Assembly (NCBI GenBank): GCA_044371005.1
Contig: JBILUL010000163.1
Span: 1 to 11,088 of the forward strand
Source of the DNA: UBA2402 sp044371005
Lineage (GTDB): Bacteria > Planctomycetota > Phycisphaerae > Phycisphaerales > UBA1924
Direction: 5' to 3'
Length of the DNA: 11,088 nucleotides
Positions 1 through 6,092 of the stretch are shown in pieces (the first letter of the stretch is position 1; the number at the start of each line of letters is the position of its first letter). Position numbers and translations under genes: made by a program. The notes beneath the pieces were generated by a model. The model was not told the origin of the DNA. It saw only the letters and a list, made by a program, of their open reading frames with translations, and ran no database searches.

Positions 1-264
1 CGCGGCATCACCAAGACCTTTCGACTGTGGTAACTCGCAGTACTCTTCATGGATGATGAACGTTTCCGTAGCGTCCCAGAAAACACTGCTCTTCGCACCT
101 GTGTCGAGCGGCACATGCAACATAAGGTCCTCGCCGCGAGCAGAGTACCCCATCCCCGCTGTTCCCGCTTTGGGCGGCATCGGCCAATCTCGCTGGCGGA
201 ACCCGGGCAAGTGTCCGAGCCGTGGCCAAGTGCCACTCCACACCTGAAAATCGCTGCTGCCCGA
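1..264 (-). pseudogene. Truncated immunity paralogue C (continues beyond left edge)
   Basis: Eighty-eight codons read in one minus-strand frame to the window edge: FQVWSGTWPRLGHLPGF, RDWPMPPKAGTAGMGY, VFWDATETFIIHEEYCELP, SKGLGDAA. They align to residues of about 74-161 of immunity proteins A and B (WAGAWPRLGALPEF, LWDSTETFILHEEYCQLP, KGLGDA). An in-frame TGA (265-267) lies immediately upstream, and the first 73 or so residues, with the start codon, are absent. The gene is therefore 5'-truncated; whether its 3' end is whole cannot be seen. It is a third member of the same immunity family and less similar to A and B than they are to each other. Confidence 0.82.
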
Positions 265-374
265 TCAGTGGATTGCGGCCAACCCCAACTACCTGCTGCC
301 GGCCAACAGGTAGGCCCGTTCAGCATGGCTGGCAATGGGTTGGGGGTACCGTCGATTCTCGAACGGTTACGACA
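265..374. other. Junction spacer between RHS scrap and immunity C
   Basis: This sequence matches neither the RHS gene nor the immunity paralogues. On the plus strand a frame ending at TAG 311-313 reads LLPDQWIAANPNYLLPANR with mostly G/C third positions. It looks like the last codons of a plus-strand protein, but it is too short to identify and overlaps the edge of the immunity homology. Confidence 0.25.
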
Positions 375-668
375 TACTCGCATTGCGTCGAGGCCACCCA
401 CTGCCCCGCCGATTCAGCCACCACCTCCGCAATCCGCTGCTCGCCATCGTGCAGGTACTGCTCTATCCGTCGGACCGGCTCACTGTTCCCCTGCTCCACA
501 TTCTGCGGCGAGAGCACCGTAACCAGGCGCCCCAGCCCGTCATACTCGTATGCCCGAACCAGCAGCCAAGCTGCGCCAGATTCACCAGCCGCCCTGCGGC
601 ATCGACGCTCGCGCAGCCCCATCGCCGCACGCCGATCGGTCGCTTGAGAGCATCATACTGGTACTCGC
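375..668 (-). pseudogene. RHS core fragment with 1-bp frameshift
   Basis: This stretch aligns to 7273-7567 of the intact RHS gene. One frame reads YQYDALKRPIGVRRWG, then AAGRLV and LGCWF. A single-base loss near 558-560 then shifts the homology into the next frame, which reads VRAYEYDGLGRLVTVLSP, IEQYLHDGEQRIAEV and ESAGQW and ends at QCEY. The intact gene has LGCWVRAYEYD at this point, which locates the deletion exactly. Both ends stop abruptly: toward 668 it meets unrelated sequence and then the palindromic elements, and toward 375 it meets a short unrelated spacer. It has no start, core end or toxin. It is dead RHS sequence, probably left from an older duplicated cassette, but it remains a patch of homology for recombination. 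Confidence 0.85.
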
Positions 669-748
669 CATGCTCACGGAGTGATCGGCGAGGGGGACAT
701 GACACAGAGTGCCATGCCACGCGGGGAGCGGTGGGTTGTTGGGGGGGT

Positions 749-804
749 GGTTCAGGAGACCAGAACGGGGACACCGATCCCGAGGCCGGAATCGGTGGCA
801 CTTT
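749..804 (+). repeat. Palindromic element, copy 1
   Basis: It is the same 56-bp unit as copy 2 (GGTTCAG, AGACCAGAACG, hairpin, GGCACTTT), but with one mismatch in the stem (GATCCCG against CGGAATC). It lies about 80 bases from the end of the RHS-core scrap. Confidence 0.72.
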
Positions 805-825
805 AAGTTGGGTGATTTGGCGGGC

Positions 826-881
826 GGTTCAGAAGACCAGAACGCCGCCACCGATTCCGAAGCCGGAATCGGTGGCACTTT
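826..881 (+). repeat. Palindromic element, copy 2
   Basis: This 56-bp element has a perfect 13-bp stem: GCCACCGATTCCG (847-859), loop AAGC, CGGAATCGGTGGC (864-876). It is a direct repeat of copy 1 with a 77-base period and inverted relative to copy 3. The best-preserved stem of the three suggests recent insertion or selection on structure. Confidence 0.75.
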
Positions 882-1024
882 CACTCTTGCACCTTTGGAA
901 TCATGGGAGTGTTTCGAGTTCGCTTCATCTGATCATGGCTCCTGGACCGTGCCACGGTCAACCGAGACTCTCATTGTTGGGGGCTCAGGAAGTTGTGGGA
1001 CAGCCCAGGCCCACTCGCATTCGA
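882..1024. other. Spacer with a short palindrome
   Basis: No gene is visible here. The only structure is GACCGTG (945-951) and CACGGTC (953-959) around one central base, a 15-base palindrome too tight for a hairpin, possibly a dimeric protein-binding site or chance. Confidence 0.3.
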
Positions 1025-1825
1025 TCACGCCAGTTTGAAGGAACGCCCTTTCGCCGTGGAGAATGCAAGCCGCAAAATGGCACCCGCGCCGGTTCGGCCC
1101 TTGAAGATCGGCTTCAGCTTCGCGACCAGTGCCTTGAGCGTTGCCTCGTCCCCAGTCAACGTGAGTTCGAGTGTCCTCTTGGGCACGATGTACCCGGCGT
1201 CCTCGACGATCACAGTCTGGGACCTCGAGAGCAGTCCCTCGACCTGTTTCCACAACCCCGGCCATTCTCGCTCTTCGCACTGCGGGCATCGCACCACGAG
1301 TTCGTGGCCGTTGTCCTCATCGGAACTATTCACGAGGTCGCGTCCCCGCTCCGACCGAATGAGCCCGGTGAAGACCGTCTTTTCGCGCATCGTCCGGCTC
1401 TTCCAGTCGGGGACTCTTTCGCGATAGGTGCCCAGATTCTCTTGCCAGCACATCCGCTCGATCATCAGTTTGGCCGCCTCCACGAAGTCGGATGCCAGTT
1501 CCGCATCATTCCGTCTCGCTGCACTAGCCCGAGTAAACTCGGTGGCGACCGTCACAGCAAGTCCGGACCGTGTCTTGTCGACTTCATAGAAGAACCCCGG
1601 ACGCGGCCGCCGCACGGGAACCGTCCCTCGCACGCTATGCCACATTTCGTCAAAGTTGACGAACACGTTGCTGAATCTCAGGTGATGCTTCGCGTTGAGT
1701 ACTGGCAACCACTTTCGAAGGCGAGCCTCGGTGTTCGCGAACACTTGCGGACGTTCATCTTCCGTCTTGTTCGGACAAGCGCCCCACACCTGTACCAGTC
1801 GTATCACTGATGCACGAATCGCCAT
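1025..1825 (-). CDS. Hypothetical protein of 266 residues, cassette-associated
   Basis: The start at ATG 1825 is fixed by a strong AGGAGG. I do not recognise the family. The protein opens MAIRASVIRLVQVWGACPN, and residues 45-62 are aromatic-rich (HHLRFSNVFVNFDEMW). Residues 90-150 contain an acidic/Arg-rich helical stretch. There is one CxxC (CPQC, 180-183) followed by EREWPGLWKQ, which resembles half of a zinc knuckle but has no partner pair. The end (LKPIFKGRTGAGAILRL, near 236-252) could be a small alpha/beta domain. There is no signal peptide or membrane helix. It lies 130 bases downstream of the Imm11-SUKH gene on the same strand and ends about 140 bases before two palindromic elements, so it may travel with that cassette. 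An accessory immunity role is possible but unsupported by sequence. Confidence 0.75.
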   Translation of the reverse strand: MAIRASVIRLVQVWGACPNKTEDERPQVFANTEARLRKWLPVLNAKHHLRFSNVFVNFDEMWHSVRGTVPVRRPRPGFFYEVDKTRSGLAVTVATEFTRASAARRNDAELASDFVEAAKLMIERMCWQENLGTYRERVPDWKSRTMREKTVFTGLIRSERGRDLVNSSDEDNGHELVVRCPQCEEREWPGLWKQVEGLLSRSQTVIVEDAGYIVPKRTLELTLTGDEATLKALVAKLKPIFKGRTGAGAILRLAFSTAKGRSFKLA

Positions 1826-1829
1826 GGTG

Positions 1830-1835
1830 CCTCCT
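1830..1835 (-). promoter_or_regulatory. Ribosome binding site of the 266-residue protein
   Basis: AGGAGG lies four bases before the ATG at 1825. It chooses this start over the in-frame upstream extension, which would run through the intergenic spacer and into the SUKH gene. Confidence 0.75.
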
Positions 1836-1903
1836 CTCACGGCCAGCGTCACCGCCCACTGCTGTCGATCGTGACATTCATCCGGCTTCCCAACAGGAGC
1901 TGA

Positions 1904-1929
1904 CCCGGTCGCCGATTCTCCCGACCGGG
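1904..1929. repeat. 8-bp inverted repeat after the Imm11-SUKH gene
   Basis: CCCGGTCG (1904-1911) and CGACCGGG (1922-1929) are exact reverse complements with a 10-base loop, 26 bases beyond the immunity stop. It is a possible weak hairpin. No T run follows on the minus strand, so I do not call it a terminator. Confidence 0.35.
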
Positions 1930-1955
1930 GCACTCTAAGAAAGGCCGGACGCTCG

Positions 1956-3098
1956 CTACTTCTTTTTCGCCTTCTTCCGAACCTTTTTCGACGGGCCACT
2001 CTTGGCCTTGCCCCCCATCGGAGGCAACCCTGTGCCTTCGGCCTCAAGACCCGAGAGCCAGTCACGCAACGTTGGTGCGGCCAGTTCAAAGTTCGGCGTG
2101 ATTCTACCAGACTTGCGGTCCACATCCGCGAGTTCGTGGTCGAAGTACAGCACTGGGCAATCGCCCGCCTTCGCTTTGCCTGTATCGAGTGCCCAGTAAC
2201 CGCCGCGGCCATCGTCGCTAATGCACACCAGTTCTGCTGGCCACTGTAGGTCGTTCCACTGCCGAAGCCGCTGCGTCTCTTCGGCCGCCCGGCCGACGTC
2301 GAACAGTTCGGTAGCACAATCCACTATCTCAGGAGGGGCAGCGAAGTACTTGCTTGCCGCAGCTGGCAGCTTCACCTCAAGGAGTTTTTCAAGTGCGCTC
2401 ACAGTCTTGACAACCGTTACCTTGCCACTAGCGACAGAACGGGCCTTGAGTTCAGCCTTCAGACGCCGAAGAATGGCCGCCCGCTCAGCCTGTGGTTCGG
2501 GAACATTGCGGACCGGTTCAAGTTTGAAGTCTGTGGTGGCAATCGCACCGAGAGCGCGGGTGAGTTTCTCGCCCAAAATGAGATACCCGACGTACTTCAC
2601 CGAGAAGAGTTCCCTCGACCGAGGCGCTCTTTGGGCATCAATGACTAAATTCCCGTCGATGGTAAGCCTCTCAAACTCCTTCGTGTCTCGCTCCGTGTTC
2701 AGTGCTCGGCTGAGCGTGAGATTAAGTACATCTTCGCATCGCAGACAGTTCACAAGAAAATACTTCGGCGGTGGATTTGCATCCTTCGGCGGGAGGATCA
2801 TGACTGGCAAGATCTGAACGTCTTGGCCAGCGTTGTCCATGAAGTGCAAAGCGATCTGCTCCGATACAACGATTCCCGTGGAAAGACTTACAATCACAAG
2901 CGGCCACAGCTTTGCAGCCGAAACACGAATTGAGAGGTCGCACTTATCTGGCTCAATCCGCGTCGGAACCGACCAAAGCCCGCTCGGCGTCTTCTTCAAG
3001 AGTGAAAGGTACTGGCCGACAAAATCGCCGGCAGCTTCGAATCTAGACACGGCAACCTGGGGGACAAGACGGGTGTACATGACGCTATTCACCTTCAC
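1956..3098 (-). CDS. Two-domain immunity protein: Imm11/DUF1629-like plus SUKH (SMI1/KNR4)
   Basis: The frame is open up to 3248, but that part overlaps the HNH domain, so the start is GTG 3098 (overlapping the toxin's TGA as GTGA, 380 residues) or ATG 3080 (374 residues, with AAGGTG nine bases upstream). Numbering from 3080: residues about 50-195 resemble Imm11/DUF1629 (LWPLVIVS, KYFLVNCLRCEDVLN, ELFSVKYVGYLILGEKL); Imm43 is an alternative. Residues about 225-347 form a SUKH domain (LEKLLEVKLPAAASKYF, CISDDGRGGYWALDT, CPVLYFDHE, then a hydrophobic ending LRDWLSGL). The C-terminus GPSKKVRKKAKKK is strongly basic. SUKH proteins are known immunity proteins, often against nuclease toxins, and this gene directly follows the HNH toxin, so it is its likely antitoxin. 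It remains intact although the toxin is broken. Confidence 0.85.
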   Translation of the reverse strand: MKVNSVMYTRLVPQVAVSRFEAAGDFVGQYLSLLKKTPSGLWSVPTRIEPDKCDLSIRVSAAKLWPLVIVSLSTGIVVSEQIALHFMDNAGQDVQILPVMILPPKDANPPPKYFLVNCLRCEDVLNLTLSRALNTERDTKEFERLTIDGNLVIDAQRAPRSRELFSVKYVGYLILGEKLTRALGAIATTDFKLEPVRNVPEPQAERAAILRRLKAELKARSVASGKVTVVKTVSALEKLLEVKLPAAASKYFAAPPEIVDCATELFDVGRAAEETQRLRQWNDLQWPAELVCISDDGRGGYWALDTGKAKAGDCPVLYFDHELADVDRKSGRITPNFELAAPTLRDWLSGLEAEGTGLPPMGGKAKSGPSKKVRKKAKKK

Positions 3099-4037
3099 TT
3101 GACAGGTATCGCTCTGGGTGGTAGCCAGAATGAAGGTTTGTGCATCTTCGAAAAGTTTGCTTGGTGCACATCGGTCGGGACGAGATACAGGTTGCCATGT
3201 TTGTTGGTGCCACCATACGCGAGCGGGCGACGGTGATGAATGCTCCACCCCTCGGGTGAGAGTCCCTTGCTCATCCGTACGATATCTTAGTCACTCCATT
3301 TGTCACCTCGCATCTTCAGCGTCTGCGCCTCGTTTTTCCAAATTGCTTGACGCACCGCGTGCCACTGTGAACGCCGTTCATTGTAGGTTTTTCTATCTTG
3401 ATTCGGTCCCAGCCGAATGCCTGCCATCGTTGTGCCTGACGCGTCCTGATCACTTACTTCAGATTCATCGTCGGCCCATACACCGATACCAAGATCAAAA
3501 CTCTGAGAAAAGCTCGAACCTTCATCACTGATGCTCCAGTCAGTCGCCCAAACTGCGTTGACATCCTGGAAGACAACATAGTTGCGGATCGATGAATACA
3601 GGGCAAGTCCCATGACCACGCCGCTGTACGCCTGATCCATCATATCGGCGGCCATGTCGGCCATCTCGTACCCAGCACCAAGCCCGCTGATCAGCCCAAA
3701 CAACCCCCGCGGATCCCGCTGCTCCATCGGGTTCCCGTCCACCGCCGCGTACAGGTTGGTGCCGTCACCATACTGCCGCAGCGGATCCACATCAACCGCC
3801 AGTGCTTCCGGCAGCATGCCGTAGCTGGGCAACGCCGCGGCTCCGGCTCCGGGGAAGGCAAGGCCCGCTGTATTCGGGTCCTGCTGCAGGAACCGTCCAA
3901 GCCGCGGCATGTACACCCGTGCCCGATTGTGAACGAGCGTCCTGGCACCGGGCATCAGCACCGGCTTGCCTCGCATCGCATCTAGGCGATCAGTGAACAG
4001 GCCCTGATAGCCGATCTTCAGCACCTGCCCCGCCGCG
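3095..4037 (-). pseudogene. Orphan RHS core with HNH nuclease toxin, interrupted by in-frame TAA
   Basis: The open frame begins inside the palindromic element (GTG at 4102), but RHS homology starts at 4037. It reads VLKIGYQGLFTDRLDA, RARVYMPRLGRFLQQDPN, DGTNLYAAVDGNP, QRDPRGLF. This is the end of the conserved core and aligns without gaps to the intact gene's core. A variable segment follows with WATDWS and WKNEA, then TAA at 3287-3289. In the same frame after the stop the sequence continues DIVRMSKGLSPEGW, then IHHRRPLAYGGTN, HGNLYLVPTDVHQ and FSKMH, ending at TGA 3095-3097. The H-H, N and H pattern is that of an HNH/His-Me-finger nuclease toxin, with the RMxxG approach seen in RHS toxins. 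As written, the nuclease is truncated before all catalytic residues. TAA is one base from CAA, AAA or GAA. It lacks an RHS shell of its own, so it is a displaced, silenced cassette unless the stop is a sequencing error or is read through. Confidence 0.82.
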
Positions 4038-4044
4038 AAACGAC

Positions 4045-4100
4045 AAAGTGCCACCGATTCCGGCTTCGGAATCGGTGTCCCCGCTCTGGCCTTCTCAAAC
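4045..4100 (-). repeat. Palindromic element, copy 3 (abuts the orphan RHS core)
   Basis: This is a 56-bp element whose centre is a perfect hairpin: CACCGATTCCG (4052-4062), loop GCTT, CGGAATCGGTG (4067-4077). The same element occurs inverted at 749-804 and 826-881. On the minus strand it runs from the CCAGA side to the GGCACTTT side. It stops eight bases from where homology of the orphan RHS core to the intact core ends (4037). It looks like a REP- or MITE-type dispersed palindrome. Confidence 0.75.
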
Positions 4101-4114
4101 ACCGCAAGGAGTTG

Positions 4115-4290
4115 TCAACACTTCTTGGAGACAGCGGGCAGGCCACATTCTGCTCCCGAGTCTGCGAACAACCGGTCATCCGCCAACGCGACGGTCGCAT
4201 GTGCATGCTGGTACGCACACGCCGCAAAGATCGGCCCGCATTCATCCGGCAAAGGAGCCCAGCGACCGCACGCTGATGAATGCGGCAACC
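4115..4290 (-). other. Spacer with a possible coding remnant
   Basis: The roughly 200 bases between immunity B and the palindromic element hold no complete gene. One minus-strand frame ending at TGA 4115-4117 reads LPDECGPIFAACAYQH, then ATVALADDRLFADSG and ends AVSKKC. It has G/C-rich third positions and a protein-like composition. It has no start of its own and could be the tail of a displaced cassette gene, or chance. No family is recognised. Confidence 0.25.
4236..4285. repeat. Perfect 11-bp inverted repeat after immunity gene B
   Basis: CCGCATTCATC (4236-4246) and GATGAATGCGG (4275-4285) are exact reverse complements separated by 28 bases, starting 22 bases beyond the end of immunity gene B. 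On the minus strand it could fold as a long-loop hairpin. No T run follows, so an intrinsic terminator is not convincing; a protein-binding site or element end is possible. Confidence 0.5.
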
Positions 4291-4307
4291 CCCAATGGCG
4301 ATGGTCG

Positions 4308-5096
4308 TCAGTCCTGAGCCTTCGCACGGCGCGTTCGCGCCGTCTTCGCACCAGCTGGCTTGCTGGGACTTGCTTCGTCTGCCGTGGGTTTCTTTGTCCT
4401 GGCCCTGGTCTTCGGTGCCGGTTGTGGGGCCTCTTCGCCTGCCTCAGGAACCTCAATGCCCGTGTACCAAGGCCCCATGACCGCCGCCAACTCTGGCTTG
4501 TGCTTGATGATCCGATCCATCACACGTTTCCAAATGGCGAGCCGCTCCTCCGTGACGGGGTAGTAGTGCCACGGGTGTTGTTCGTGGAGGGCCATGTCGA
4601 GTGATGCCGAAAGCCCAGCCGCATCACCCAGCCCTTTGAGGTGTGGCAACTGGCAGTACTCGTCGTACAGAATGAACGATTCCGTTGAGTCCCAGAGCAC
4701 ATCAGATGTTCCATCACTTTCAAACCGCACATGCACAACGAGCTCCTCTCCGCGTGGAGAATAACCCATTCCTGCCGTACCCGCTCGCGGCGGAATCGGC
4801 CAGTCTCGCCTGGAGAAGCCGGGCAGTGCGCCGAGCCTCGGCCAAGCACCAGTCCAAACCTGATACCCGCTGCTGTAGTCGAGACACACCGTGTCCGTCA
4901 TGCGAAGCCTCATCGCTTCATCAATGGTGGGGCATGATTCGAACAGCTTGCCAAAGCCGTAGGTACAAATCGCATGCGGTGGCCGACCCGACACATACGG
5001 CACAACTCTCACGACCAATGCGACAGCCCACCCGCCCCGCTTGAGCGGTACCGCAATGAAGTCACCGGGTTTGCATCCATCAGTCTTGAACTTCAT
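4308..5096 (-). CDS. Orphan immunity protein B, paralogue of A
   Basis: This 262-residue protein is a tandem paralogue of immunity A: by hand alignment about four fifths of the first 220 residues are identical. It shares the MKFKTDGCKPGD start, the LWDSTES and HPWHYYPVTEERLAIWK blocks and the final RTRRAKAQD. The start is ATG with GGAGG four bases upstream. Most differences fall in residues 111-132 and in the Lys/Arg/Pro tail, which is slightly shorter than in A. No intact toxin is attached, only the 51-codon remnant just upstream. It is therefore best read as an orphan immunity gene that may protect against relatives carrying the lost toxin. The frame is intact, which suggests selection for function. 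The Imm26-like label is tentative. Confidence 0.8.
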   Translation of the reverse strand: MKFKTDGCKPGDFIAVPLKRGGWAVALVVRVVPYVSGRPPHAICTYGFGKLFESCPTIDEAMRLRMTDTVCLDYSSGYQVWTGAWPRLGALPGFSRRDWPIPPRAGTAGMGYSPRGEELVVHVRFESDGTSDVLWDSTESFILYDEYCQLPHLKGLGDAAGLSASLDMALHEQHPWHYYPVTEERLAIWKRVMDRIIKHKPELAAVMGPWYTGIEVPEAGEEAPQPAPKTRARTKKPTADEASPSKPAGAKTARTRRAKAQD

Positions 5097-5100
5097 CCAA

Positions 5101-5105
5101 CCTCC
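5101..5105 (-). promoter_or_regulatory. Ribosome binding site of immunity gene B
   Basis: GGAGG directly follows the TGA of the toxin remnant and lies four bases before the ATG at 5096, which fixes that start. Confidence 0.65.
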
Positions 5106-5261
5106 TCATAGCGGCGAGAGCCCGTTCACAAAACTCTGCGGTTCTTCATTCACCAGCGTGGTACGCATCGTCGCCCGGTTCGACCGAACGAGCCACGAGG
5201 AGCGAGCCGCGGTCAGCTGGGCGAAGAGCCGCTCGACGGCGTGCGACTCAACTTGGAACTG
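5106..5261 (-). pseudogene. Remnant: 3' end of a lost RHS toxin (51 codons)
   Basis: A minus-strand frame bounded upstream by TAG (5262-5264) reads QFQVESHAVERL, then RSSWLVRSNRATMRT, and ends VNGLSPL and TGA. Its stop is followed by GGAGG and the immunity B start after 9 bases. This is exactly the stop-to-start spacing between the intact RHS gene (ending MLSKLSLL) and immunity A. It has no start codon of its own with a ribosome binding site, and the stretch is otherwise geneless. I infer that it is the extreme C-terminus of the toxin once paired with immunity B, left behind when recombination within the immunity gene removed the rest. No catalytic motif remains, so the toxin class is unknown. 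Confidence 0.5.
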
Positions 5262-5282
5262 CTACACCGACCACAATGACCG

Positions 5283-6083
5283 TCAGTCCTGAGCCTTCGC
5301 ACGCCGCGTTCGGGTCTTCTTCGTGCCTGCTGGCTTGCCGGCCTTTGCTTCGAGCGGTGTTTCGCCGGCTGTGGGCTTCTTTGTCTTGGCCTTGGCCTTC
5401 GGTGCCGGTTGCGGAACCACTTCAACTGTCTCAGGAACCTCAATGCCCGTGTACCAAGACCCCACGACCGCCGCCAACTCTGGCTTGTGCTTGATGATCC
5501 GATCCATCACACGTTTCCAAATGGCGAGACGCTCTTCCGTCACGGGGTAGTAGTGCCATGGATGGTGTTCATGGAGAGCCATGTCGAGAGCGACGGAAAG
5601 CCACGTCGCGTCACCTAGCCCCTTTATGTGCGGAAGTTGACAGTACTCTTCGTGTAGAATAAATGTCTCGGTGGAATCCCACAACACTTCGGTTGTTGCG
5701 CCACAATGCGTAGCCACATGCACGATGAGTCGATCCCCGCGGTCAAAGTACCGAGGCCCGGCCGTTCCCGCCGTAGGCGGTAGCGGCCAGTCTCTCTCTG
5801 AGAACTCTGGAAGCGCCCCAAGGCGCGGCCATGCTCCAGCCCACACTTCATACCCGCTGCTGTAGTCAAAGCAAACCGTATCGGTGATTCGCAACTTCAA
5901 GGCGTCGTCAAGCGTTGGACACGATTCAAACAGCCTGCCGAATCCATAAGTGTGGATCGCATGCGGAGGACGCCCTGAAGCATACGGAACGACTCTCACA
6001 ACGAGCGCGACCGCCCACCCACCTCGTTCAAGGGGAACAGCGACTAGATCGCCCGGCTTGCAACCATCTGTCTTGAATTTCAC
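5283..6083 (-). CDS. Immunity protein A for the GIY-YIG RHS toxin (Imm26-like N-terminus)
   Basis: This 266-residue protein starts with GTG 9 bases after the toxin stop, with GGAG at 6089-6092 as the ribosome binding site. Position directly behind the RHS toxin is the classic place for the cognate immunity gene, and translation is probably coupled. The N-terminus (CKPGDLVAVPLERGGWAVALVV, about residues 8-29) resembles the opening of Imm26 proteins (a G-D-x-x-A-x-P-L then G-x-x-A-x-x-V pattern). Residues 135-217 are rich in Trp, His and charged residues (LWDSTETF, HPWHYYPVTEERLAIWK). Residues from about 227 to 266 form a Lys/Arg/Pro/Ala tail that looks disordered. No signal peptide or membrane segment is visible, as expected for a cytoplasmic antitoxin. 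The family name is tentative; the immunity role rests on position and on the paralogues in this window. Confidence 0.82.
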   Translation of the reverse strand: MKFKTDGCKPGDLVAVPLERGGWAVALVVRVVPYASGRPPHAIHTYGFGRLFESCPTLDDALKLRITDTVCFDYSSGYEVWAGAWPRLGALPEFSERDWPLPPTAGTAGPRYFDRGDRLIVHVATHCGATTEVLWDSTETFILHEEYCQLPHIKGLGDATWLSVALDMALHEHHPWHYYPVTEERLAIWKRVMDRIIKHKPELAAVVGSWYTGIEVPETVEVVPQPAPKAKAKTKKPTAGETPLEAKAGKPAGTKKTRTRRAKAQD

Positions 6084-6088
6084 TGGGA

Positions 6089-6092
6089 CTCC
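6089..6092 (-). promoter_or_regulatory. Ribosome binding site of immunity gene A
   Basis: GGAG lies between the RHS stop codon (6093-6095) and the GTG at 6083, five bases before the start. It supports the non-ATG start and suggests coupling of immunity synthesis to toxin translation. Confidence 0.65.

Noticed and set aside
698..716. Imperfect palindrome CATGACAC-AGA-GTGCCATG as an element end
   Set aside because: There is one mismatch, a short arm and no second copy in the window; kept only as a note near the edge of the RHS scrap.
335..1810. Long plus-strand open frame of 491 codons
   Set aside because: It runs antisense through the RHS scrap, the palindromic elements and the 266-residue gene, with low-complexity Pro/Arg/Ser composition and no recognisable domain; it is a shadow caused by high GC.
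1904..1929. Intrinsic terminator after the SUKH gene
   Set aside because: The hairpin has a 10-base loop and no T run follows on the minus strand.
1826..2317. N-terminal extension of the 266-residue protein to 430 residues
   Set aside because: The extension overlaps the SUKH gene in another frame and crosses the spacer, while a strong AGGAGG sits at the ATG 1825.
3099..3248. Upstream start of the Imm11-SUKH protein at 3248
   Set aside because: Those codons overlap the HNH catalytic region in another frame and have no family similarity; GTG 3098 or ATG 3080 fits the toxin-immunity junction.
4038..4102. GTG 4102 as a true start of the orphan RHS protein
   Set aside because: The first codons are the palindromic element itself (PIPKPESVAL) and there is no ribosome binding site; the same string arises from the other element copies.
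4115..4290. PIN-domain remnant after immunity B
   Set aside because: A stretch with DDRLFADSG loosely recalls the end of PIN domains, but no acidic catalytic pattern can be placed in about 50 codons, so I list it only as an unidentified remnant.
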